From Paraburkholderia kururiensis JCM 10599 = LMG 19447 (GTDB taxonomy: Bacteria; Pseudomonadota; Gammaproteobacteria; Burkholderiales; Burkholderiaceae): a DNA stretch of 64,000 nucleotides. Below are positions 16,651 to 23,855 of the stretch, in pieces (position 1 is the stretch's first letter; each line of letters starts with the position of its first letter). Position numbers and translations under genes: made by a program. Under the pieces are notes generated by a model that saw only the letters and a list, made by a program, of their open reading frames with translations, was not told where the DNA came from and made no database searches. The DNA is taken from contig NZ_RJZE01000001.1 in assembly GCF_003986935.1 (NCBI RefSeq), forward strand, positions 372,001 through 436,000. Reading direction: 5' to 3'.

Positions 16651-17673
16651 GTGGTCGCCTTCAAGAAACTCGCCATTGCAGCCGCGCTCGGCGCGGCCGT
16701 CGCTTCGACCGCCGCGCAGGCCGCGCCGGTGCTCGAGCCCACCACACAGGCTTTCATCGACAGCCTTGCCGCGCACGCAGGCCCGCCCATCTACACGCTC
16801 TCGCCGGCCGACGCCCGCAACGTGCTGGCGGGCGCGCAGTCGCAGCCCGTGGCGAAGCTGCCGGCGCAAGAGGAAGACCGCGTGCTGCCCGTAGGTCCCA
16901 CCGGCAAAGTCGCGGTGCGCATCGTGAAGCCGAAGGGCGCGAAGGGCGTGCTGCCCGCGGTGGTGTACTTCCACGGCGGCGGCTGGGTGCTGGGCGACAA
17001 GAACACGCACGACCGTCTGATTCGCGAGATCGCCAACGGCGCGCACGTGGCCGTAATCTTCGTCGACTACGACCGTTCGCCCGAAGCACAGTACCCCGTG
17101 CCCATCGAGCAGGCGTATGCCGCGACGGCGTACGTGGCGAAGCATCCGGCGGAATTCGGCATCGACGCAAACCGTATTGCCGTGGCTGGCGACAGCGTGG
17201 GCGGCAACATGACGGCGGCGGTCACGCTGCTGGCGAAGGAGCGCGGTGGTCCGAAGCTGCGCTACCAGGTGCTGTTCTATCCGGTGACGGACGCCAACTT
17301 CGACGACGGCTCGTATAACGAATTCGCGAACGGCCCGTGGCTGACGAAGGCCGCGATGAAGTGGTTCTGGGACGCGTACGCGCCCAACGAAGCTGACCGC
17401 GCGAAGATCACGGCGTCGCCGCTGCGCGCGAGCCTGGACGATCTCAAGGGCCTGCCGCCCGCGCTCGTGATCACCGACGAAAACGACGTGCTGCGCGACG
17501 AAGGCGAAGCGTATGCACGCAAGCTGACGCAAGCGGGCGTGCCGGTCACGTCGGTGCGATACAACGGCACGATTCACGACTTCGTGATGCTGAACGCGCT
17601 GGCCAATACGCCGGCGGCGCGTGGCGCGGTAAGCCAGGCGAACGCGGCGTTGCGTGGTGCGTTGGCGAAGTAA
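16651..17673 (+). CDS. Exported alpha/beta hydrolase, hormone-sensitive-lipase (HSL) family
   Basis: A 340-residue esterase with a signal peptide (1-24, cleavage near AQA-AP). HSL motifs are HGGGW (108-112, oxyanion hole), GDSVGG with nucleophile Ser182, Asp279 in ENDVLRDEG and His309 in TIHDF. The GTG start has AAGGAG seven bases upstream. It is predicted to hydrolyse short-chain esters in the periplasm. It shares the TetR operator with ohr, suggesting a joint response to organic peroxides or a related xenobiotic. The actual substrate is unknown. Confidence 0.87.
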   Translation: MVAFKKLAIAAALGAAVASTAAQAAPVLEPTTQAFIDSLAAHAGPPIYTLSPADARNVLAGAQSQPVAKLPAQEEDRVLPVGPTGKVAVRIVKPKGAKGVLPAVVYFHGGGWVLGDKNTHDRLIREIANGAHVAVIFVDYDRSPEAQYPVPIEQAYAATAYVAKHPAEFGIDANRIAVAGDSVGGNMTAAVTLLAKERGGPKLRYQVLFYPVTDANFDDGSYNEFANGPWLTKAAMKWFWDAYAPNEADRAKITASPLRASLDDLKGLPPALVITDENDVLRDEGEAYARKLTQAGVPVTSVRYNGTIHDFVMLNALANTPAARGAVSQANAALRGALAK

Positions 17674-17708
17674 TGTTTCGCTGACGCTGAACGGAGTGGT
17701 TCAACGCG

Positions 17709-17740
17709 GTGCGGCGCCCGGTCTTCGGGGCGCCGCACCG
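17709..17740. terminator. Strong GC hairpin between convergent genes
   Basis: GGTGCGGCGCCC (17709-17720) and GGGCGCCGCACC (17729-17740) form a perfect 12-bp stem with an 8-base loop. There is no clear T-run on either side. It lies between the esterase (plus) and the reductase (minus) and may stop transcription from both directions. Confidence 0.5.
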
Positions 17741-17852
17741 GTTTGATTGACGGCGTGCCTTACATCGCGTTGCGTGTGAGTTCCTGCGAGGCCTTGCGCC
17801 CGTGCGAGGCACGCATCGCGACACGCGACTTCAACGCCGCCGTGGCGCCGCA

Positions 17853-18737
17853 TCACGCCACGGTGTGATTCGCCATGATTTCGAGCGCCCGCACGAGCGC
17901 CGAGTGGTCGAGCTGCCCCGTGCCGTGCGCGTGACACAGGCTGAAAAGCTGCTGACACGTTGCCGTGTTCGGCAGCGGCACGCCCATTGCCTTGCCGCCT
18001 TCGAGCGCGAGCCCCAGGTCCTTGCGATGCAGCTCGATGCGAAAGCCCGGGTCGAAAGTTCGCTTGATCATGCGCTCGCCGTGTACTTCCAGAATTCGCG
18101 ACGACGCGAAGCCGCCCATCAGCGCCTCGCGCACGCGTGCGGGGTCGGCGCCGGCCTTCGAGGCGAACAGCAGCGCCTCCCCCACCGCCTCGATGGTGAG
18201 CGCAACGATGATCTGATTGGCCACCTTGCAGGTCTGTCCCGCGCCGCTCTCGCCTACCAGCGTGACGTTCTTGCCCATCAAATCGAAGAGTGGCTTTGCG
18301 CGCTGAAAGGCAGTGTCGCTTCCACCCACCATGATGGTGAGCGTGGCGGCCTTGGCACCCACTTCGCCGCCCGACACCGGCGCATCGAGATAATCGCAAC
18401 CGAGCGCCGCGATCTTTTGCGCGAACGCCTTCGTTTGCAGCGGCGCGATGGAACTCATGTCGATCACCGTCTTGCCGGGCGCGAGCCCATCTGCCACGCC
18501 GTCGGCGCCGAACAGCACGGCTTCCACGTCGGGCGTATCCGGCAGCATCGTGATGATGAACTCGCCCTCTTGCGCGACTTCCTTCGACGACTTGCAGCGC
18601 GTTGCCCCGCCTTGCGCGAGACCGGCCGGCAATTCGCCGCTGCGCTTGTAGACGAATAGCGTGTGGCCGCCCTTCTGAAGGTTGAGCGCCATGGGCGCGC
18701 CCATGATGCCGAGTCCGATGAAACCGATCTTTGCCAT
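17853..18737 (-). CDS. glxR: 2-hydroxy-3-oxopropionate (tartronate semialdehyde) reductase-like protein
   Basis: A 294-residue beta-hydroxyacid dehydrogenase. The Rossmann motif GFIGLGIMGAPMA is at the N-terminus, DAPVSGGEVGA is the substrate loop, and the catalytic Lys is in CKVANQ. The closest functional group by eye is GlxR/GarR, which reduces tartronate semialdehyde to D-glycerate in glyoxylate metabolism. In related genomes glxR often follows gcl and hyi. Neither is next to it here; instead a divergent XRE-cupin regulator is. Family membership is firm, exact substrate less so. Confidence 0.8.
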   Translation of the reverse strand: MAKIGFIGLGIMGAPMALNLQKGGHTLFVYKRSGELPAGLAQGGATRCKSSKEVAQEGEFIITMLPDTPDVEAVLFGADGVADGLAPGKTVIDMSSIAPLQTKAFAQKIAALGCDYLDAPVSGGEVGAKAATLTIMVGGSDTAFQRAKPLFDLMGKNVTLVGESGAGQTCKVANQIIVALTIEAVGEALLFASKAGADPARVREALMGGFASSRILEVHGERMIKRTFDPGFRIELHRKDLGLALEGGKAMGVPLPNTATCQQLFSLCHAHGTGQLDHSALVRALEIMANHTVA

Positions 18738-18763
18738 GATGACGTCCTTGTCCTGAAAGGCTG

Positions 18764-18783
18764 AAAGGTGAGGATTTACGGGA
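18764..18783 (+). repeat. Interspersed repeat copy 6 (TTTACGGG variant)
   Basis: AAAGGTGAGGATTTACGGGA in the divergent gap between the reductase and the XRE-cupin gene. It shares the TTTACG variant with copy 2. Confidence 0.85.
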
Positions 18784-18962
18784 ACCCAGGAGCGGCCGGT
18801 CCGGTAGAAACAGCGCTGATCTGGCCATCCGTCCTGCGCTGAAACGGGCCGAACCAGGGGCTTGCACTACCTTTTTGTGAAGCCAATTCAGGTTGGCTTT
18901 CTGGCAAGATAGCAGGTTCGTCTCGATCAAAACGCGTGAAGCGCGGGGCGCTCAATATCAAA

Positions 18963-18976
18963 CTTGATTAACCAAG
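18963..18976. promoter_or_regulatory. Palindrome before the XRE-cupin gene
   Basis: CTTGATTAACCAAG is a 14-bp palindrome except for one position pair. It lies 35-48 bp upstream of the regulator's ATG and could be its autoregulatory site. No experimental consensus is assigned. Confidence 0.45.
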
Positions 18977-19010
18977 ACCAAACTATTTTTACGGCGCTTC
19001 TCGTCCTGCC

Positions 19011-19583
19011 ATGGCTTCAAGTAGCGAAAAGATGGGCCCAGCCGTCGAACTGGGTAGCAAGATCCGTTCGTTAAGGCTCAGGTTGCGACGCACGCTGGAT
19101 GAAACGGCAACGGCCGCGGGGATTTCAAAGCCGTTCCTGTCGCAGGTGGAGCGTGGCCTTGCGACACCTTCTATTACGTCGCTGGTCGGTATCGCCTCGG
19201 CGCTCGGCGTGAAGGTGCAGTACTTCGTCGATACGCCCAGCGAAGAACGTTCGGTGTGCCGCAAGGAAGACCTCAAGTTCTTCGGCTTTGCCGATTCGGC
19301 CGACCTGTTCGCCCGCATGACGAACGTCACGGGCGGGCGGCAGCTGGAAGCCATTCTGGTGCGCATGCCCACGGGGCAGCACGAGTCCGAGGTCACGACG
19401 CACGCGGGCGAAGAGTTCCTGTACGTGATTTCCGGCGAGATGTCGCTCACGCTCGAAGGCAAGACCTTCGTGCTGCAAGCCGGCGACAGCGCGCACTACG
19501 AATCCACGGTGCCGCATAGCTGGACGAACACGGGCAACGAAGAAGCCGTGCTCGTGTGGGTGGGCACGCCGCGACTCTTCTAG
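19011..19583 (+). CDS. XRE-family regulator with C-terminal cupin sensor
   Basis: A 190-residue regulator. An N-terminal XRE helix-turn-helix (about 14-68, GISKPFLSQVERGLATPSI) is joined to a cupin domain (about 115-188). The cupin shows HAGEEFLYVISGEM and DSAHYESTVPHSW, which supply the usual metal or ligand site. This architecture (PuuR/SutR-like) typically controls catabolism of small organic compounds. It is divergent from the GlxR-like reductase, a likely target by position only. Confidence 0.87.
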   Translation: MASSSEKMGPAVELGSKIRSLRLRLRRTLDETATAAGISKPFLSQVERGLATPSITSLVGIASALGVKVQYFVDTPSEERSVCRKEDLKFFGFADSADLFARMTNVTGGRQLEAILVRMPTGQHESEVTTHAGEEFLYVISGEMSLTLEGKTFVLQAGDSAHYESTVPHSWTNTGNEEAVLVWVGTPRLF

Positions 19584-19649
19584 CGGCAAGCCGCTGGACG
19601 AACGCGGTCTGCAACTGGCTGCGCAACGTACAGACCGCGCTTCGGCTGA

Positions 19650-20489
19650 CTATCGCGTCGCGATATGAGCCGTCGACTCGACGCGCTCCGTGAGCCAGCC
19701 AACGTTTGCGTGCTCGCGCAGAAGTTCGTCGATGGCGTTCAGCAGTTCGTCTTGCGCTTCGCCCAGCCGCTCGCGCGAGAGGCTCGACATGGAAAGCGGA
19801 CGCGCCTTCAACTGCTCCACCGAGACCCGTCTTCGCTCCACCACCGATATCCGTTCAAGCGATGCGAACGGCGATTGCGAGAGCACGTCGTCGTGGCTTT
19901 CCCAATCCTCCGAGCGGCGCTGCGCACGCGCGGGGTCGCGGTTCGCGTATTGATCCAGCAGCGCCCGGTACTGCGCCGACCACGAGTTCAGCGGGTCGTC
20001 GAGTATCGACGTGTTGAACAGCACGACGGCGCCGCTCGCATCCATCAGACCATCGAGACGCGCGAGGGTATCGGCGCGATCCATCCAGTGAAACGCGCGG
20101 CCGATCACCGTGATCTGGAAACGGCCCAACTCAGGCGAGAGATCGTAGGAGCTTCCCTGGCGATATTCGATGTTGGGCGCAACGCCCGCCGTGAGTTGCG
20201 TGGCCATGTCGAGCATGGCGGGCTCGGGGTCGATGGCGACTGCGCTTGCCACCCATGTCGAAAACGCGAGCGATAGCTGACCGGGACCGCAGCCCAGGTC
20301 GAGTAGCCGCTGCGTGCCGTCCAGCCGACGCGCCTGCGCGACGCGGCGGATCAAGCCTGGCGAATAGGCGGGCCGCCCCGCCAGGTAATGCGCGGCGGCA
20401 TCGTGAAAGCGGCCGGGGACAAACGGGATGGTGGACGGCATGGCGATGAGAGCGTGTGCGGGGAAGGGCGTCCAGTCTGAAACCGGCAT
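19650..20489 (-). CDS. Class I SAM-dependent methyltransferase
   Basis: A 279-residue Rossmann methyltransferase. Motif I is LLDLGCGPGQL and the acidic end of strand beta-2 is AIDPEP. The N-terminal FHDAAAHYLAGRPAYSP pattern is common in UbiE/Methyltransf_11-type enzymes. The substrate is unknown. No good ribosome-binding site is seen for either candidate start (20489 or 20441), so the N-terminus is uncertain by 16 residues. Confidence 0.82.
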   Translation of the reverse strand: MPVSDWTPFPAHALIAMPSTIPFVPGRFHDAAAHYLAGRPAYSPGLIRRVAQARRLDGTQRLLDLGCGPGQLSLAFSTWVASAVAIDPEPAMLDMATQLTAGVAPNIEYRQGSSYDLSPELGRFQITVIGRAFHWMDRADTLARLDGLMDASGAVVLFNTSILDDPLNSWSAQYRALLDQYANRDPARAQRRSEDWESHDDVLSQSPFASLERISVVERRRVSVEQLKARPLSMSSLSRERLGEAQDELLNAIDELLREHANVGWLTERVESTAHIATR

Positions 20490-20566
20490 GAGGGAGCGTC
20501 AAGCGACCGGACACAGACGGTGTTTACCGCTCGTTTCGGCGCCTTGCGGTTGACCTACGAACGACG

Positions 20567-20586
20567 AAAGGTGAGGATTTTCGGGG
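20567..20586 (+). repeat. Interspersed repeat copy 7
   Basis: AAAGGTGAGGATTTTCGGGG. Confidence 0.85.
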
Positions 20587-20740
20587 GGTGCGCGATGGCT
20601 CGCATCACGGTGCGCTGTGCTGCGGTTAGTAGCAATGCGAACGAGCTTGCTGCTTGCCTCACGCGCAACAGCGATGCTGTGCTTCGTCGCGTGGCGGAAC
20701 ATGGACCGCAGCCGATGCCACACGTCCGCTGCTCAAAAGA

Positions 20741-20764
20741 GCCTTGATTTCAAGGGGTATTCTC
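20741..20764. repeat. Small palindromic hairpin element A
   Basis: CCTTGA-TT-TCAAGG is a perfect 6-bp hairpin followed by GGTATTC. A similar hairpin-plus-TTC element lies at 12768-12783, and in inverted orientation at 20993-21018. The stem bases differ but pairing is kept. Confidence 0.5.
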
Positions 20765-20900
20765 GATAATCCGGAAAGGAGCGAGCGAGGTGGGGCATCG
20801 TTCGATGCAAGCCTGGCCATTGGTCCGACGGCGCCGCTGGTGCGGCAAGCGGAGTCTGCAATCGAGCGGAGGCACGGGCGGCTCGAAGCGCGTGTGCGCG

Positions 20901-20920
20901 AAAGGTGAGCGTTTTCAGGA
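20901..20920 (+). repeat. Interspersed repeat copy 8
   Basis: AAAGGTGAGCGTTTTCAGGA, the most diverged copy. Confidence 0.75.
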
Positions 20921-20969
20921 CCGCCGATGCAAGACCGCTTCGAGAGGGATACGTACGCCGGGCGCTCAC

Positions 20970-20996
20970 CTTCGCATTGCGTCGCTTAATGCGAAG
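20970..20996. repeat. 9-bp perfect inverted repeat
   Basis: CTTCGCATT (20970-20978) and AATGCGAAG (20988-20996) are separated by nine bases. ACCCCTGTTTTTC follows, giving a terminator-like shape, though the T-run starts several bases after the stem. Confidence 0.5.
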
Positions 20997-21092
20997 ACCC
21001 CTGTTTTTCAAGGCATTTCAGCACGACGAGCGATAGCGTCGAACATGGCAATCAACGCCCATCACGTGGTAAGCGTAATCGCCTCAACACGC

Positions 21093-21112
21093 AAAGGTGA
21101 GAATTTTCGGGA
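21093..21112 (+). repeat. Interspersed repeat copy 9
   Basis: AAAGGTGAGAATTTTCGGGA. Confidence 0.85.
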
Positions 21113-21171
21113 CCCGGAAAGCGCGCACCCAGATCGCCGTGCGAACCATCGCGCGTCTTGCGCTACCGAAT

Positions 21172-21224
21172 GGACGGCCGAAGCCGATCGGTATATAACC
21201 GACATTACCGATCGGCTTACGGCC
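21172..21224. promoter_or_regulatory. Long near-perfect hairpin upstream of the 94-aa gene
   Basis: The left arm (21172-21191) and right arm (21204-21224) are complementary over 20 positions with a single unpaired T. The loop is 12 bases. Each arm also contains the self-complementary octamer CCGATCGG. It ends 43 bp before the start of the next gene and could be a paired operator or a structured leader. Confidence 0.6.
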
Positions 21225-21267
21225 GTTCATCCGCATACCGGTTCACAGCAACGAGAGGCAGTTCATC

Positions 21268-21552
21268 ATGACGAGCGATGGTTCGCAAAAGCACGACATT
21301 CAGGACAAGACGCAAGACAAGCGCGGCACGACGCCGGCCGATTTCGAGCATCTAGACGCCGCACTTTCTCACGTGGATGAAGGCGTGAAGTCGGGCAGCA
21401 TGGCGGCGGGCGCCGCGAAGGGCATCCTGTACAGCCTGATCGAAACGCTGGGCGCGCTGGTGGGAGATCCGGATCTACCCGAGCACGCGCGGTCCGGATA
21501 CGAAGGCCTGCTCGAGACGGCGCGCGAGCTGCGCGTGAAGATCGATCGTTGA
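21268..21552 (+). CDS. Small hypothetical protein, 94 aa
   Basis: Not recognised. The polar N-terminus is followed by two amphipathic helices (about 25-45 and 48-92) with a mildly hydrophobic patch, AAGAAKGILYSLIETLGALVG. No signal peptide or cysteine. AGAGG precedes the ATG. It is preceded by the long hairpin at 21172-21224, so its expression may be specially controlled. Confidence 0.6.
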   Translation: MTSDGSQKHDIQDKTQDKRGTTPADFEHLDAALSHVDEGVKSGSMAAGAAKGILYSLIETLGALVGDPDLPEHARSGYEGLLETARELRVKIDR

Positions 21553-21589
21553 GCGCGTAGCGTGAGCCGGCGAGCGGCGAACCCACAAT

Positions 21590-22801
21590 TCAGCCGCTCG
21601 CGCGCAACGCCTTCACGAGTTCGCGCGGGCCGGCCGTCACCTGAAGCTGCGGTGTGCCATGCCAGTCGGCGCAGCGCTGCAGGGCACGCCGCAGGTCGTC
21701 GGTGAGCCGGCCGCTTACGCGTACGCCCGGTTCCAGATGTACCGACTTCAGTTCGAACACCCCTTCCGCCCGATGAGCCTTGGCGTCCACCCGACCCACG
21801 AGCTTCCCCCGGCTCAACAGTGGCAGCACGAAGTAGCCATACTTGCGCTTCGCCGCCGGCACATAGCATTCAATCGCGTAATCGAAATCGAATAACGCCA
21901 GCGCGCGTTTGCGGTCCCACACCACCGGATCGAATGGCGAAAGCACCGTGGTCACCGTCGACGCAACGCTGCCTTGCGAGGCGTCGTCCATGAGCGGGGC
22001 CACGTCGCGATGCACGAAGGTGTCCTGCTTCCAGCCGTCCACGCGCACCGGCACGAGTTCGCCTTCGTCGGCGAGGGCGTGCAGGTCGTTTGCATAAGGG
22101 CGCTTTGGCAGCCGGTAATAGTCGGCGGCCCAATCGGCTCGCACGACGCCGAGCGCGCGGCAGGTGCGCCGCAGAAGTTCGCGTTCGGCGCTTTCACGCA
22201 ACGGCAAGTCGCGCGCATCGTTCCATTCGGGCAGCACGCGCTCGGCCAGATCGTAGACGCGCTGGAAGTTGCGGCGCTCGGCGACCATCAGCTCGCCCGT
22301 GGTGAAGAGCACCTCCAGATGCCGCTTCTCCGGCTTCCAGTCCCACCAGCCGTTGCCTTTGCCGCCTTCGCGGGCGAAGTCCGCGGACCGCACCGGACCG
22401 CTCGCACGAATGTGTTCGAGCAGATTCGCGATCTCGTTGCGATGCTTGTCGTGCCACTCGGCCGCGTATTTCCAGCCCATGCCGGCCGGGTCGAGCATGC
22501 GATGACGCAGCAGCCCGTAGTCCTCGATGGGCACGAAGCACGCCTCGTGCGACCAGTATTCGAAGAGCCGTCGTTCGGCCAGATGTTCGTCGAGCCACTG
22601 CGGCAGGTAAGGGCCGAGCCGGCTGAACAGCACGAGGTAGGGGCTGCGCGCCACGACGTGAATCGTGTCGATCTGCAACTGCGCCATGCGTCGGATGGCG
22701 GCAAGCACGTCGTCCTTGGTGGCCTTGCGGCGGGGCGGCGTGGCGAGACCTTGAGCGGCCAGATGCAGGGTGCGGGCGGCGGAGAGCGGGAGCGGCTTCA
22801 C
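21590..22801 (-). CDS. ycaQ: YcaQ/AlkX-like winged-helix DNA glycosylase
   Basis: A 403-residue member of the HTH_42/YcaQ family, whose characterised members unhook interstrand crosslinks or bulky alkylated bases from DNA. The sequence MAQLQIDTIHVV carries a Q-x-D motif (Gln43-Ile-Asp45), the catalytic signature of the YcaQ/AlkX branch. ARSPYLVLFSRLG and EYWSHEACFVP are also typical. The start is GTG without an obvious ribosome-binding site. An alkylation-repair gene (ogt) lies 5 kb away, which may be coincidence. Confidence 0.85.
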   Translation of the reverse strand: MKPLPLSAARTLHLAAQGLATPPRRKATKDDVLAAIRRMAQLQIDTIHVVARSPYLVLFSRLGPYLPQWLDEHLAERRLFEYWSHEACFVPIEDYGLLRHRMLDPAGMGWKYAAEWHDKHRNEIANLLEHIRASGPVRSADFAREGGKGNGWWDWKPEKRHLEVLFTTGELMVAERRNFQRVYDLAERVLPEWNDARDLPLRESAERELLRRTCRALGVVRADWAADYYRLPKRPYANDLHALADEGELVPVRVDGWKQDTFVHRDVAPLMDDASQGSVASTVTTVLSPFDPVVWDRKRALALFDFDYAIECYVPAAKRKYGYFVLPLLSRGKLVGRVDAKAHRAEGVFELKSVHLEPGVRVSGRLTDDLRRALQRCADWHGTPQLQVTAGPRELVKALRASG

Positions 22802-22998
22802 GCGGGTATTCGTTCTTGTCGTTGAAAACCGCGGTGCCGGCTGTGTCCAGGTGCATCAGTGCGGGGCGGCGAGGCGCGGGCTGGCGTTACTGTAGCCCGA
22901 TTGCCGCTTGTCCGCTGCCTGCGCTTCTGAAGCGTGCGCGCGGGTCCCTCATGAAGAGCGGCCCGCGCGACGAGGCACGTGTCGTATAGCTAGAACGA

Positions 22999-23709
22999 TC
23001 AGGCGCCGACCAGCGAATCGCCTTCCACGCGTACGCGCTCGCCCACCTGGACCGAAGGCGGCGTTTGATACGTAAAGTTGCGATAGCTGCCGTCCTGCAT
23101 GCGCACCTGCACCTGATACGTCGTGGCCTTGCGCACCGCATGCTCGATGCCGTTGCCCGCGAGGCCGCCGCCGAGCGCGCCGGCGATGGTCGCTACCGTG
23201 CGGCCGCGTCCGTTGCCGATCTGGTTGCCGATCAAACCGCCCGCCACGGCGCCGCCGAGTGCGCCGAGTCCCGTGGTCGGCTCGGCTGTCTGCACCGGCG
23301 TGATGGAGGCGACCTCACCCACGTACGGGTCGATTGCAGGCTGACGCTGCTGTGCATAGGGCTGGGCCTCGCCGCCGTTCGAGTAGGTGGTTTGCGGCGC
23401 GCGATAGTGATGCGGCTTCGGCCGTGCCGGCGCCTGCTCGGGTGCAGTGCGAGGTGCGGTCTGCGCGTACGTCGGCGCGGGTTGTGCGGCCTGGACGGCG
23501 GACGCAGTCGTCGACGCGGCGCCGACAACCGGCGCGCTGGCGCTTTGCATGGCTGCCGGTTCGGCGGTGCTCGCCTTCGAAAGCGGCAGGATGCCCGTCA
23601 TGGCCGCGACGCCGGCGGCGCTCGCGAGAATCACGGAGACAGCCGCCCCCGCGACCAGCGGGTGCAGGCGATTGCGTTGCGGGACGTCGGGGGTGAGGTT
23701 TGCGCTCAT
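22999..23709 (-). CDS. Glycine-zipper 2TM-domain envelope protein
   Basis: A 236-residue protein with one N-terminal membrane helix (about 19-43) that anchors or exports it, then a Pro/Ala/Gln-rich linker. A glycine-zipper hairpin (about 150-190: LGALGGAVAGGLIGNQIG and IAGALGGGLAGNGIE) is followed by a small beta C-terminal domain. The pattern is that of Rickettsia 17-kDa/SlyB-like outer-membrane proteins. The start at MSANLT has GGAG six bases upstream; that GGAG overlaps an earlier in-frame ATG. Confidence 0.8.
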   Translation of the reverse strand: MSANLTPDVPQRNRLHPLVAGAAVSVILASAAGVAAMTGILPLSKASTAEPAAMQSASAPVVGAASTTASAVQAAQPAPTYAQTAPRTAPEQAPARPKPHHYRAPQTTYSNGGEAQPYAQQRQPAIDPYVGEVASITPVQTAEPTTGLGALGGAVAGGLIGNQIGNGRGRTVATIAGALGGGLAGNGIEHAVRKATTYQVQVRMQDGSYRNFTYQTPPSVQVGERVRVEGDSLVGA

Positions 23710-23855
23710 AGCAAGCTCCATGGGTAGGTGCTCGCAAAAACGCGTGGAGACCGCGTGCGGTGCACGCGGAATGTGTGAGGTTTGTAAGCAGTTGTATGCC
23801 GCGGCCGCGCCGTGAAGCCGGCGCGACCGCTTTGCGCTTATGTGCCGATGCGTGC

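Larger units (their letters stand above)
20490..21267. other. 778-bp repeat- and hairpin-rich intergenic region
   Basis: No gene is supported here. The region holds repeat copies 7, 8 and 9, two small palindromic hairpins, a 9-bp inverted repeat at 20970-20996 and a near-perfect 20-bp hairpin at 21172-21224. ORFs spanning it translate the repeats and show no protein features. Confidence 0.65.

Noticed and set aside
12541..21112. CRISPR array
   Set aside because: The repeats are irregularly spaced over 8.5 kb, too short, and have no cas genes nearby.
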